This document shows positions 1-7,219 of a DNA stretch of 64,000 bases, in pieces (position 1 is the stretch's first letter; each line of letters opens with the position of its first letter). A model generated the notes under the pieces. That model saw nothing but the letters and a program-made list of their open reading frames with translations, made no database searches and was not told the origin of the DNA. The position numbers were made by a program, and so were the translations under genes. The DNA is taken from assembly GCF_012933445.1 (NCBI RefSeq), contig NZ_JABBNC010000037.1:1-64000 (forward strand), given 5' to 3'. Source of the DNA: Actinoplanes sp. TBRC 11911. Lineage in GTDB: Bacteria > Actinomycetota > Actinomycetes > Mycobacteriales > Micromonosporaceae.

Positions 1-97
1 TGAGACCTGGGGTTGGCTTGATCGCTGTGGCCGCTATGGCGTTTCCACCGCTTGAGCCGGTGTAAGTGTGCCGACTTTCGCCGTGCTGGAGCGGCTT
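1..97. repeat. Direct repeat copy 1 (truncated by window edge)
   Basis: This stretch is closely similar (by eye about 85%) to 1020-1113. Both begin TGAGACCTGGGGTTGGCTTG and share the block CGCCGTGCTGGAGCGGC. No coding frame is conserved between them. A short third relative lies at 1853-1898. The copies flank broken toxin-antitoxin genes, so they are probably debris of a small mobile or recombining element. Function unknown. Confidence 0.6.
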
Positions 98-260
98 CGA
101 GCGGCGTTGGACTGGCGTTTGGAGGTGGGTGCGACGTTCGGTCCACCAGGTTCGAGCCCCGGAAGGTCCACCCATCAACTGACCTGCGGAAGCGTGCCGG
201 GTGAGCGATGCGATGCGCGGACCGCTCCCGCTCGGGTTTAGTTCGGGCTATAGTTCTGCC

Positions 261-656
261 ATGCCTCCGGTTGAGCCGCGTCGTTGGTCGATCAAGACCA
301 CGTCCGACGTGCGTGACTAGCTTCGGGCGTTGCGTCGGACGGATCCGGATGTCTTCCGCTCGGTAAATGTGGCTGTCGACATGCTCGCCGAGGCCGGTCC
401 GGCGCTCGGGCGTCCCGATGGTCGATACATTGCAGGGGTCGACCATCAGCAATCTCAAGGAGCTGCGACCGCGGTCGGGCCGGGATGTCGCGATCAGGGT
501 GCTGTTTGTCTTCGACCCGTGGTCGCAGGCGGTGTTGCTGGTGGCGGGTAAAAGGCCGGCGACTCTAGCCGGTGGTATACGACGGCGATTCCGATCGCCG
601 AGGCCGCCTTCGACAGGTGGCTGGCGGAGGGGAGGAAGCGGAGGGACGACTCGTGA
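261..656 (+). pseudogene. Broken HigB/Gp49-type (phage-derived RelE-like) toxin gene
   Basis: Three reading-frame pieces together spell a HigB-like toxin. The start ATG is at 261. Codon 20 is a TAG (318-320) where relatives normally carry Trp, in the piece that leads into LRALRRTDPDVFRSVNVAVD. The frame then slips by +1 near 415, giving LQGSTISNLKELRPRS and IRVLFVFDPWSQAVLLVAG. It slips back near 551, giving RWYTTAIPIAEAAFDRWLAE and a stop at 654-656. The stop overlaps the GTG start of the downstream antitoxin, the usual translational coupling of higBA operons. One nonsense and two compensating frameshifts make this a dead ribosome-dependent mRNA interferase. Family recognition is from memory of Gp49/DUF891 proteins. 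Confidence 0.75.
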
Positions 657-967
657 GCGAGTTCCACGATTGGGAAGACCTCCGGGCGGAGCTGCACGAC
701 GGGGACGAGGACGCCCTTGCCGTGGAGCGGGCACGGACCGAAGCCTGGATCAGTGCGTACCACCTTGCTGAGGAGCGCAAGCGGCTGGGATTGACGCAGC
801 GGCAGGTGGCCGAGTTGATGGGTGTTTCGCCCGGGCGGGTCAGCCAGATCGAGAACGGAGACCTCGATGTCAACGAGGTGGCGACGCTGAGCCGGTATGC
901 GCGGGCGTTGGGTGCCCGGATGCGGATCATCTTCGACTACGGCAACGATCTTCGTCAGATCGCCTGA
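653..967 (+). CDS. HigA-like XRE-family antitoxin (orphan)
   Basis: A 104-aa protein starting at GTG 653, which overlaps the TGA of the broken toxin gene. I chose this start because of the overlap and because an ordinary N-terminus (VSEFHDWEDLRAEL) follows. The C-terminal half is a Cro/C1-type helix-turn-helix, about residues 45-98, with LGLTQRQVAELMGVSPGRVS and IENGDL. In HigBA modules this protein neutralises the toxin and represses the operon. Here the toxin is inactivated, so it is either an orphan repressor, a solitary antitoxin that still protects against related toxins, or on its way to loss. The frame itself is intact. Confidence 0.75.
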   Translation: MSEFHDWEDLRAELHDGDEDALAVERARTEAWISAYHLAEERKRLGLTQRQVAELMGVSPGRVSQIENGDLDVNEVATLSRYARALGARMRIIFDYGNDLRQIA

Positions 968-990
968 CACATCGCACATGCCACGGCAGG

Positions 991-1113
991 ATCGGTCGGC
1001 AGGTCCGAATCCCAACTAGTGAGACCTGGGGTTGGCTTGATCGCTGTGACCACTGTGGCGCTCCCACCGCTGCGAGGCCGGCGGAGGTGTGCCGACTCTC
1101 GCCGTGCTGGAGC
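991..1113. repeat. Direct repeat copy 2
   Basis: The left part (991-1036, containing GTCGGCAGGTCCGAATCCC) matches 1853-1898, and the right part (1020-1113) matches 1-97. This copy therefore joins the two halves and shows that the unit is at least about 120 bp long. It lies immediately after the antitoxin gene. No open frame is preserved. Confidence 0.6.
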
Positions 1114-1158
1114 GGCCGGATACCCAAACGGACATGGCCGGCGCAGCCTTTCGTCTGA

Positions 1159-1488
1159 TCAGGCGCCGGCAAGCCGTGATGTCGCCAGGGCGTTGAGTGA
1201 GACGCCTTGTTCGGCGGCGCGTATGGCCAGCCGCCGATGGACTTCTTCGGGCACTCGGACCTGGAATTTGCCGGAGTAGTGCTTGTCGGCGATCGCGCCC
1301 GGGGTTTCCTCGCCGGACGCCTGCATTTCGGTGACGATCTCCTCGGCTGCCCGCTGGATGCCGATGAAGGCTTCGAGGCGGTCCGGGGCCAGCCAGGACA
1401 CCGAGGGCAGCTCGGCCACGGTGCCGACGTATTCCTCGTCCTCCGCCGACCAGTGAACTCGGTAGGTGTAGTGATCGGCAGCGCTCAC
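1159..1488 (-). CDS. HicB-family antitoxin
   Basis: A 109-aa protein with a GTG start at 1488 preceded by GGAGGAG. The N-terminal two thirds look like the degraded RNase-H-like HicB fold (HYTYRVHWSAEDEEYVGTVA, then SWLAPDRLEAF and IVTEMQASGEETP). The C-terminus is a ribbon-helix-helix/HicB DNA-binding segment (KFQVRVPEEVHRRLAIRAAE, then GVSLNAL). It would bind and repress its own promoter. The upstream gene, which overlaps the start by GTGA, survives only as a C-terminal stub, so the partner is missing. No HicA toxin is visible nearby. Confidence 0.75.
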   Translation of the reverse strand: MSAADHYTYRVHWSAEDEEYVGTVAELPSVSWLAPDRLEAFIGIQRAAEEIVTEMQASGEETPGAIADKHYSGKFQVRVPEEVHRRLAIRAAEQGVSLNALATSRLAGA

Positions 1489-1586
1489 GATCGCTCCTCC
1501 AGCTTCTTGATCGCGGTCAGGACCTGTCTGACCGAGTACGGCTTTGCCTTTCCGCCCTTGTTCTGGATGATGGCGCTACGAGGGCG
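1485..1586 (-). pseudogene. C-terminal stub of the gene coupled to hicB
   Basis: The frame ends RSAIIQNKGGKAKPYSVRQV followed by LTAIKKLEERS and TGA. The stop overlaps the hicB-like start as GTGA, so the two were once an operon. The frame meets a TGA inside the right end of the palindrome at 1585-1630, so only about 33 codons remain. The fragment does not look like a classical HicA toxin and I cannot name the family. Confidence 0.5.
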
Positions 1587-1630
1587 TCACCCCTGGGCCA
1601 ATGACTATAGTCATTGGCCCAGGGGTGACG
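1585..1630. repeat. Perfect 46-bp palindrome
   Basis: The left arm starts CGTCACCCCTGGGCCAATG and the two 23-nt arms meet at an ACTA/TAGT centre (1607/1608). Every base is complementary. It truncates the gene upstream of hicB exactly at its border. Possible readings are two abutting transposon or MITE ends, a cruciform scar, or a dimeric binding site. A terminator is unlikely because no T-run follows. Confidence 0.85.
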
Positions 1631-2323
1631 TGGCCGGGGCATTGATGATCGGTAGCGCGTTCCTAGGCACGACGTTCGCGATGGAGGCACCATTGATGAA
1701 GCGGCGAGCTGGGCCCTCGGTCGACCCTTCACCTTTGGCAGCGGGTGGAATAGGCCAGCACGCGACCGATAGTCCGATCACGGGTTCCGGATCCGTTGTC
1801 CCGTAAGGGATGGATCTTCGCGAAGGCTCGATCAAGATTCGCGGCACGGCGGGATTGGTCGGCAGGCCCAAATCCCAACTAGTAAGACCTGGGCTTGCAT
1901 TACGCCGCGCCTTGCACATCCGTGACGGAGGCCGCGAGCTTTGCCGCGTCCTCACTGAGCTGCTCCAGTTCTGCCATCACGCGGACCATCTTCGAACATG
2001 CGTACGACAAATTTCGGGGTGTCGACGGCCGATCAGAAGATCTATGTCCACCATGTGAAAACGCCGGACGCCTCCCAGGGGTGGAACCAACCTGCTCGGC
2101 CCCCAATTGGACGGAGCCGACCTCACCGAAGCGCGACCGGACTCGCGGACCGTGTGGCCGGGGGATTCGATGCCGCCGATCTGCGCGACGCGGGAGTCCT
2201 GGCGCCACCGACCACCCCCGTCTGACGTGCGGTTTCGCTGCATCCGTCGGGCCAGGCCTCCGGAACGCCGTGTCGTGCGCGCTGAGCGTGGGCCGTTCTT
2301 TCCCGGAGCTCTATCGCGTCAAG
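1631..2323. other. Non-coding relic region
   Basis: No complete gene is convincing here. It holds the third short repeat (1853-1898). On the minus strand, at about 1900-1975, there is a coding-looking tail with residues MAELEQLSEDAAKLAASVTD that ends in TAA and has no credible upstream part. Together with the neighbouring broken toxin-antitoxin genes this looks like a graveyard of small accessory genes. Confidence 0.45.
1853..1898. repeat. Direct repeat copy 3 (partial)
   Basis: Shares GGTCGGCAGG, AATCCCAACTAGT and AGACCTGGG with 991-1036. Similarity stops at about 1898. Confidence 0.55.
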
Positions 2324-2342
2324 TACTGTGCCTGATACAGTA
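2324..2342 (+). promoter_or_regulatory. Dyad operator overlapping an extended -10 of padR
   Basis: TACTGT-N7-ACAGTA is a perfect inverted repeat. Inside it, TGATACAGT (2333-2341) reads as an extended -10, which places the transcription start at about 2348-2349, on the GTG of the PadR gene. That suggests a leaderless transcript with autorepression. The dyad is seen directly; its role is inferred from the usual autoregulation of PadR proteins. Confidence 0.5.
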
Positions 2343-2348
2343 GTTGCC

Positions 2349-2741
2349 GTGGTTGAGAACAGCGTCGACGCCCTCGCTGCTGACCTGCTGCGTGGGCACA
2401 CCGACACGATCGTGCTGGCGGTGCTGCGGGCCGGGGACAGCTACGGGTTTGAGATCTTCAAGCGGATCCGGGACGCCACCGGCGGGCGGCACGAGATCAA
2501 GGAAGCCACCCTGTACGCGACGTACCGGCGGCTCATGAAGGACGGCCTCATCGAGGCGTACTGGGGTGACGAAAGCCAGGGCGGCCGGCGCAAGTATTAC
2601 CGGATCACCGACGCGGGGCGGGCCGTGTACGGCCGCAACGTGTCGGCCTGGGAAGTCACCCGCGACCTCATCGATTCTCTGCTCGAACTGGACCGGTCGA
2701 CCGGTTCCCGCGACGGCTGGCACGGAAGGCGGTCATCGTGA
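2349..2741 (+). CDS. PadR-family transcriptional regulator
   Basis: A 130-aa protein when started at GTG 2349. An ATG at 2328 lies inside the operator dyad and is unlikely to be used. The PadR winged helix is clear: TIVLAVLRAGDSYGFEIFKR, then EATLYATYRRLMKDGLIEAY, then GGRRKYYRITDAGR. A C-terminal dimerisation helix follows. The stop overlaps the next start (GTGA), and that gene encodes a permease-prefix membrane protein, a very common PadR partner. PadR proteins usually repress their own operon and a nearby exporter. The DrrAB-type exporter just downstream is a plausible extra target. Confidence 0.9.
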   Translation: MVENSVDALAADLLRGHTDTIVLAVLRAGDSYGFEIFKRIRDATGGRHEIKEATLYATYRRLMKDGLIEAYWGDESQGGRRKYYRITDAGRAVYGRNVSAWEVTRDLIDSLLELDRSTGSRDGWHGRRSS

Positions 2742-3652
2742 CCATCCCCCACGACAGCATGTATGTTCACCGGCTGCTCGACGAGGCGTTCGCGGGCGTC
2801 GAGATGACCCCGGAACGGCAGGAGCTCAAGGACGAGGTCCGGGCCAACCTGGTCGCCCGGGTCGCCGAGCTGGAGGCCGAGGGGATGCCCGCGGACCGGG
2901 GTGCCCGGCAAGCCGTCGAGGAGCTCGGTGACCTCCGGGCGCTCATCGACGGCACCGAGTCGGCCGCGCCCTGGTATCAGCAGCGGGTGCGGCCGAGGCC
3001 GGGCTTCGTGGTGCGCACCGTCGCGTTGTCCACATTGGGCATCGCGGGGCTGGCCGTCCTGGCCCTCGAAGCCACCGTTGCCGACGTGCCGCTGGGCGGG
3101 GCGATCGCCGCTGGGCTCGCGGTCGCGGTGGCGGCCGGGGCGATCACCGCTGACGCGCTTCGCCAGGAGACGAACCACAATCATCCGATGCCGGTGCGCC
3201 GGGCCGCCGCGTACGGGATCGGGGTGTTGCTGGTCGTCGCCGGACTGGCCGGGGGGTGGCTCTTCGTCCGGGACGACGGGGTCGGCTGGCTGATCGGCGG
3301 CATCGTGCTGGTGCTGGCGGCGGTCGGGTTGCTGAGCTATCTCGGCGCGACCCAGACCAACCGGCACAAACAGTGGGTGGTGCGGATGCAGGACGAGCAT
3401 CGGGAGGTGGGCGACCGCTTCAGCCGCGATCCGGCGGCGGCCGCGCGGTTCGGTATCTACACGATGGTCAACTGGCTGGTCACCGTCACCGTGTTCATCG
3501 TGCTGACGCTGACCGTCGGCTGGGCCTGGTCGTGGATCGCGGTGGTCGGCGGCTTCGTCGTCATGATGATCATGCTGGCCCGGATGCTCTTCGTCCCTGG
3601 AGCGGAGGAAGCAGGAGGCGCGGAGAAGGCCGCGAACAGCGTCAACGAATGA
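2738..3652 (+). CDS. Permease-prefix-domain membrane protein
   Basis: A 304-aa protein translated from GTG 2738, coupled to padR. Residues about 8-75 form the soluble 'permease prefix domain' (VHRLLDEAFAGVEMTPERQE, then ARQAVEELGDLRALIDG). It is followed by about six membrane segments (for example VRTVALSTLGIAGLAVLALE, GIGVLLVVAGLAGGWLF and WSWIAVVGGFVVMMIMLARM). In this family the prefix domain is thought to receive the PadR-linked signal, but the biochemical function is not known. A strong hairpin terminator follows at once, so padR and this gene form a two-gene unit. Confidence 0.85.
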   Translation: MTIPHDSMYVHRLLDEAFAGVEMTPERQELKDEVRANLVARVAELEAEGMPADRGARQAVEELGDLRALIDGTESAAPWYQQRVRPRPGFVVRTVALSTLGIAGLAVLALEATVADVPLGGAIAAGLAVAVAAGAITADALRQETNHNHPMPVRRAAAYGIGVLLVVAGLAGGWLFVRDDGVGWLIGGIVLVLAAVGLLSYLGATQTNRHKQWVVRMQDEHREVGDRFSRDPAAAARFGIYTMVNWLVTVTVFIVLTLTVGWAWSWIAVVGGFVVMMIMLARMLFVPGAEEAGGAEKAANSVNE

Positions 3653-3653
3653 G

Positions 3654-3685
3654 CGTGGCCGCGGTGCGTCAACACCGCGGCCACG
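3654..3685 (+). terminator. Hairpin terminator after the PadR operon
   Basis: CGTGGCCGCGGTG and CACCGCGGCCACG pair perfectly over 13 bp around a 6-nt loop. Only a short GTTTG follows, typical of high-GC terminators. Confidence 0.7.
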
Positions 3686-3778
3686 GTTTGACACACACCG
3701 AGGCGGTTGGCCTGCCGTGCGTGCCCGCATCATCACGGTAGCCCACGCCGCCTCCTTCACCTCGTGCTAGGAGTGCGC

Positions 3779-4777
3779 ATGTCCACAACCGCTGTCGAAG
3801 CCGTCGAGCTCGGCAAGGCGTACGGGAAGGTCCAAGCCCTTGCGGGTCTGAGTTTCGCCGTACGCCCCGGCATCGTGTTCGGGCTGCTCGGCCCCAACGG
3901 CGCCGGGAAGTCCACCACGATCCGCATCCTGACCACGCTGTCGCGGCCGGACCGGGGCCGTGCCGCCATCCACGGCATCGACGTCGGCGAGCACCCCGAG
4001 CGGGTCCGGCGGCTGATCGGCTACGTGCCGCAGCGGCCCGGCTTCGACCCGGTCGCCACCGGCCTGGAAAACCTGGTGATGCAGGCCCGCATCCACGGCT
4101 CGTCCGCGAAGGAGGCCCGTCGGTGCGCCGGCGAACTGCTGGACCGCTTCGGGCTGACCGCGGCCGCGCGCCGCCGGGCCGGCACCTGGTCCGGCGGCAT
4201 GCAACGCAAGCTCGACGTGGCCATGGGGCTGATGCACCGGCCGCGCGTGCTGTTCCTCGACGAGCCCACCACCGGCCTCGACCCGCAGGCCCGCCTGGAC
4301 CTGTGGGCGGAGATCGCCCGGCTGGCCCGCGAGGACGGGATGACCGTGCTGCTCACCACGCACTACCTGGAGGAGGCCGACCACCTCGCCGCGCAGCTCG
4401 TGATCGTGGACGCCGGCCGGGTGGTCGCGGCCGGCACCCCGGACGAGCTCAAGAACGGGCTCGGCGGCGATACGGTTCGGGTGGGTCTCGCCCGCCCGGC
4501 CGATGCGGCACGGGCGCGAGCGGCCCTCGCCGCGGTGCCGGGCGTGGGGGAGACGGTGTCCGAAGGCGGGTCGCTGCACGCACGGGTGCGCAACGGCGCG
4601 GCCGTTCTGCCCGTCGTGCTGTCCGCATTGGACGGCGCCGGTGTCGAACTCGTCGCGGCGGGGGTCGCGCGGCCGTCGCTCGACGATGTATACATGCGCT
4701 TCGCGGGCCGCAGCTTCGCCGAAGCGGAAGCGGGCGGAAAAGCGGGAGTGGGTCCGCTCGAGGTGGTGCCGGCATGA
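3779..4777 (+). CDS. DrrA-type ABC transporter ATP-binding protein
   Basis: A 332-aa protein with ATG at 3779 preceded by AGGAG. It has a Walker A GPNGAGKST, an ABC signature SGGMQRKLD, a Walker B VLFLDEPTTGLDP and a switch His in TTHYLEEAD. The C-terminal DUF4162-like extension (about residues 230-320) is typical of the daunorubicin-resistance DrrA branch, which powers drug or lipid export. Its stop overlaps the start of the membrane partner (ATGA). There is no biosynthetic cluster next to it, so the substrate is unknown. Confidence 0.92.
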   Translation: MSTTAVEAVELGKAYGKVQALAGLSFAVRPGIVFGLLGPNGAGKSTTIRILTTLSRPDRGRAAIHGIDVGEHPERVRRLIGYVPQRPGFDPVATGLENLVMQARIHGSSAKEARRCAGELLDRFGLTAAARRRAGTWSGGMQRKLDVAMGLMHRPRVLFLDEPTTGLDPQARLDLWAEIARLAREDGMTVLLTTHYLEEADHLAAQLVIVDAGRVVAAGTPDELKNGLGGDTVRVGLARPADAARARAALAAVPGVGETVSEGGSLHARVRNGAAVLPVVLSALDGAGVELVAAGVARPSLDDVYMRFAGRSFAEAEAGGKAGVGPLEVVPA

Positions 4778-5547
4778 CCGCCCTCACCCACGCCCGCCTG
4801 CTGTCCGGCCGATCCCTGCGGACCTTGTCGCGCCAGCCCGCCTACCTACTTTTCACGCTGGTCCAGCCGATGCTGTGGCTGCTGTTGTTCGGCCAGCTCT
4901 TCCGCCGCGTCGCCGAGCTGCCCGGCTTCGGCACCGGCGGCTACCTGGACTATTTGACCCCCGGCGTGGTCGTGATGACCGCGATGATGTCGGCCGGTTG
5001 GGCGGGTACGACGATCGTCGACGACATGGAACGGGGCGTGATGGACCGGACCCTGATCTCGCCGATCCGCCGCCCCACCCTGGTCGCCGCCGGCCTGACC
5101 CATCAGGCGCTGGTCACCGTCGTCCAGTCGCTGATCGTGTTCGGCACCGGGCTGCTGGCGGGCGCCCGCTACCACGGTGGTCCGCTCGGATTGCTGACGG
5201 TGCTGGGCTGCGCGGTCCTGCTCGCGCTGGTCTTCGCCTCTTTCTCGTACGCCGTGGCCCTGCTCGTCCGGCAGCACGAGGCACTGATCGCCATCTCGCA
5301 GTTCCTGGTGCTGCCGCTGGCGTTCCTGTCCTCGGTGATGATGGCCCCCGCGCTGATGCCGGGCTGGGTCAGCCGGGTGGCACGCTTCAATCCGGTGGAC
5401 TGGGCCGCGGTCGCGAGCCGGGAAGCGTTGCAAGTGGATCCGAATTGGACGGTCGTGCTGCAACGAACCGGGCTGCTCGCCGCGCTGGCGATCGTGACGG
5501 CCTGGCTGGCCGTTAGTTCGTACCGGGTGCACCAGCGCTCTCTTTGA
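4774..5547 (+). CDS. DrrB-type ABC-2 transporter permease
   Basis: A 257-aa ABC-2 type membrane subunit with about six transmembrane segments. It begins with TLSRQPAYLLFTLVQPMLWL in the first helix, and later has the conserved LPLAFLSSVMMAPALMPGW and FNPVDWAAVASREAL near the end. Translation is coupled to the ATPase by ATGA. The pair should form a 2+2 exporter for drugs, lipids or polyketides. The substrate cannot be told from sequence. Confidence 0.92.
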   Translation: MTALTHARLLSGRSLRTLSRQPAYLLFTLVQPMLWLLLFGQLFRRVAELPGFGTGGYLDYLTPGVVVMTAMMSAGWAGTTIVDDMERGVMDRTLISPIRRPTLVAAGLTHQALVTVVQSLIVFGTGLLAGARYHGGPLGLLTVLGCAVLLALVFASFSYAVALLVRQHEALIAISQFLVLPLAFLSSVMMAPALMPGWVSRVARFNPVDWAAVASREALQVDPNWTVVLQRTGLLAALAIVTAWLAVSSYRVHQRSL

Positions 5548-5553
5548 CGAGCT

Positions 5554-6138
5554 TTAACGAGCCGCGATCGCCGCATGCGCGCGGCGCGGGCCGTCGGTGG
5601 GTCGCCGCTGCCGTTCGACCTCGGTGAAACCGGCCTTCACCAGCCGCGCCGCGAACTCGTCGACCGGCCAGAAGTAGGCCGTCGTCACCTTGTGCGGGAA
5701 CGGGACCACCTCGTCGCCGTCGAAGAACCCGACCACCAGGGTTCCGCCGGGTTTCAGCACCCGGCGGAACCGGGCGAGCACACCGTCGAGCTCGTGGGGC
5801 GGCCGGTGGATGAGCGAATACCAGGAAAGAATCCCGTCCACCGGACCTTCGACATCGTCCATCGATCCGATGTGGAACGGGACATCCGGGTGGGTGGCAC
5901 GCGCGTGCGCAATGAATTCCGGAACCAGGTCGATTCCGCTCGCCGAAACGCCCAGCGACCGCAGATACGCGGTGAGGTGCCCCGGCCCGCAACCCGCGTC
6001 GACCACCGTCCCGGTCAGATGCCGGCCGATCAGGGCGAGGTCGTCCGCGTCCACCTGCGAGGTCGCGCCGAACATGTCGATGTAGAGCGCGGCGAGGGAA
6101 GCGTACGACTGACGGACCGTTTGGAACGAAGGCGACAT
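5554..6138 (-). CDS. Class I SAM-dependent methyltransferase
   Basis: A 194-aa protein. The ATG at 6138 shares one base with the stop of the upstream gene (TGATG), so I prefer it to the TTG three bases earlier. Motif I is VVDAGCGPGHLTAYL, followed by GIDLVPEFIAHAR (acidic residue after strand 2), then DGILSWYSLIH and LKPGGTLVVGFFDG. It is a Methyltransf_11-like small-molecule methylase. It is transcribed with the DUF3616 gene and converges on the exporter; the substrate is unknown. Confidence 0.88.
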   Translation of the reverse strand: MSPSFQTVRQSYASLAALYIDMFGATSQVDADDLALIGRHLTGTVVDAGCGPGHLTAYLRSLGVSASGIDLVPEFIAHARATHPDVPFHIGSMDDVEGPVDGILSWYSLIHRPPHELDGVLARFRRVLKPGGTLVVGFFDGDEVVPFPHKVTTAYFWPVDEFAARLVKAGFTEVERQRRPTDGPRRAHAAIAAR

Positions 6139-7196
6139 CAACGCCGCCGGACCACGTCGGCCAGCACGGCACCGTCCGCGGTCAGCCGGATCGCGGCCGG
6201 GCTGTCATAGACGACGAGGATGTGGTCGCCGAACAGGCTGATCCCCTCGGCGTGGTCGTCGCCCTCGCCGTAGGACAGTTCCACCTCCCGCGAGATCAGG
6301 TCGCCGCGCACGATGGTCGGCATCTCGACCCGCGCCGCGTCGCGCCAGCGATAGATGCGAACCGGGCCGTCGAGATCCATCGTCGGGCCGGCCAGGATCA
6401 GCAGGTCGTCGCCCGCCGGGCACAGGTCACGCACCCCCAGACCCTCAAGATCAAGGACATGCTTGCGGTACGGGGATCCGTCGCTGAACGGACGCAGGCG
6501 CAGGCGGTCCGGGCGTTCCGGCGACACGTACGGGCGTAACTCGAGCACGAACGCCCAGCCGCGCAGGACCGGGCCGCGTAAACCCAGGTAGACGCGGTCG
6601 CCGACGACCGCGATGCCCTCCACGTCGAGTCCGTTGTCCTTGCCCGGGATGTCCAGGAACGCCCCCAGGTGCTCGTCGTCGGCCAGCAGCCTGCGCAGGT
6701 CGTCACGCCCGGCGAGCGCGGCCGCCCGATGCCGTACGCCGTCCGCCGTCAACTCGCGCACCGGAGTCGGGATGCCGTCCACGTCGGCGATGGGGAGGCG
6801 TACCAGGACCTGGCGATTGTCCTGACCCTCCACCCGAGCCAGGCGCCGCAAGGCCTTCTCGTCGTCGTGCCGCTCCTTGATCTGTTTGCGGCGCAGGCTG
6901 TGCGAGCCGACCGCCCACAGGAAGTGGCCGGTGCGGGCCAGGCCCTCGACGTCCGCCTCCTCGTCCTGGTCGTCGCCGGGCAGATCGACGAAGTCGGCGA
7001 GGCGGAACGTGCGCTCGTCGCCGAACTCGGACGGCTTGCCCGGATCGTCGGCCACCAGCCTCTCCACCGTCGCGGTCTCGTCCCCGGCGATCCACAGGAC
7101 GCGGCCGTCGAGGCGTACGGCGGAGAGGTTGGTGTGTGTCGCGGCGGCGCGCGAGGTGTCGCCGAAGATCAGCCGGATGGTTTGCTCGACAGACAT
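6138..7196 (-). CDS. DUF3616-domain protein
   Basis: A 352-aa soluble protein with the repeating beta-strand pattern of a propeller. Blocks include LSAVRLDGRVLWIAGDETAT, LADFVDLPGDD, DVEGLARTGHFLWAVGSHSL, GLDVEGIAVVGDRVYLGLRG and AEGISLFGDHILVVYDSPAA. I match this to the DUF3616 family, whose role is unknown. No signal peptide is visible. It is coupled to the downstream methyltransferase. Confidence 0.75.
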   Translation of the reverse strand: MSVEQTIRLIFGDTSRAAATHTNLSAVRLDGRVLWIAGDETATVERLVADDPGKPSEFGDERTFRLADFVDLPGDDQDEEADVEGLARTGHFLWAVGSHSLRRKQIKERHDDEKALRRLARVEGQDNRQVLVRLPIADVDGIPTPVRELTADGVRHRAAALAGRDDLRRLLADDEHLGAFLDIPGKDNGLDVEGIAVVGDRVYLGLRGPVLRGWAFVLELRPYVSPERPDRLRLRPFSDGSPYRKHVLDLEGLGVRDLCPAGDDLLILAGPTMDLDGPVRIYRWRDAARVEMPTIVRGDLISREVELSYGEGDDHAEGISLFGDHILVVYDSPAAIRLTADGAVLADVVRRR

Positions 7197-7219
7197 AGGG
7201 TCATCGTGTCATCACCGAG

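Noticed and set aside
141..176. tRNA T-arm-like string (GGTTCGAGCCCC followed later by CCA)
   Set aside because: The T-stem does not pair fully and no matching 5' acceptor, D-arm or anticodon arm can be folded upstream, so I do not call a tRNA or an att site.
1585..1630. Transcription terminator at the 46-bp palindrome
   Set aside because: It has no loop and no T-run, and it interrupts a coding frame rather than following one.
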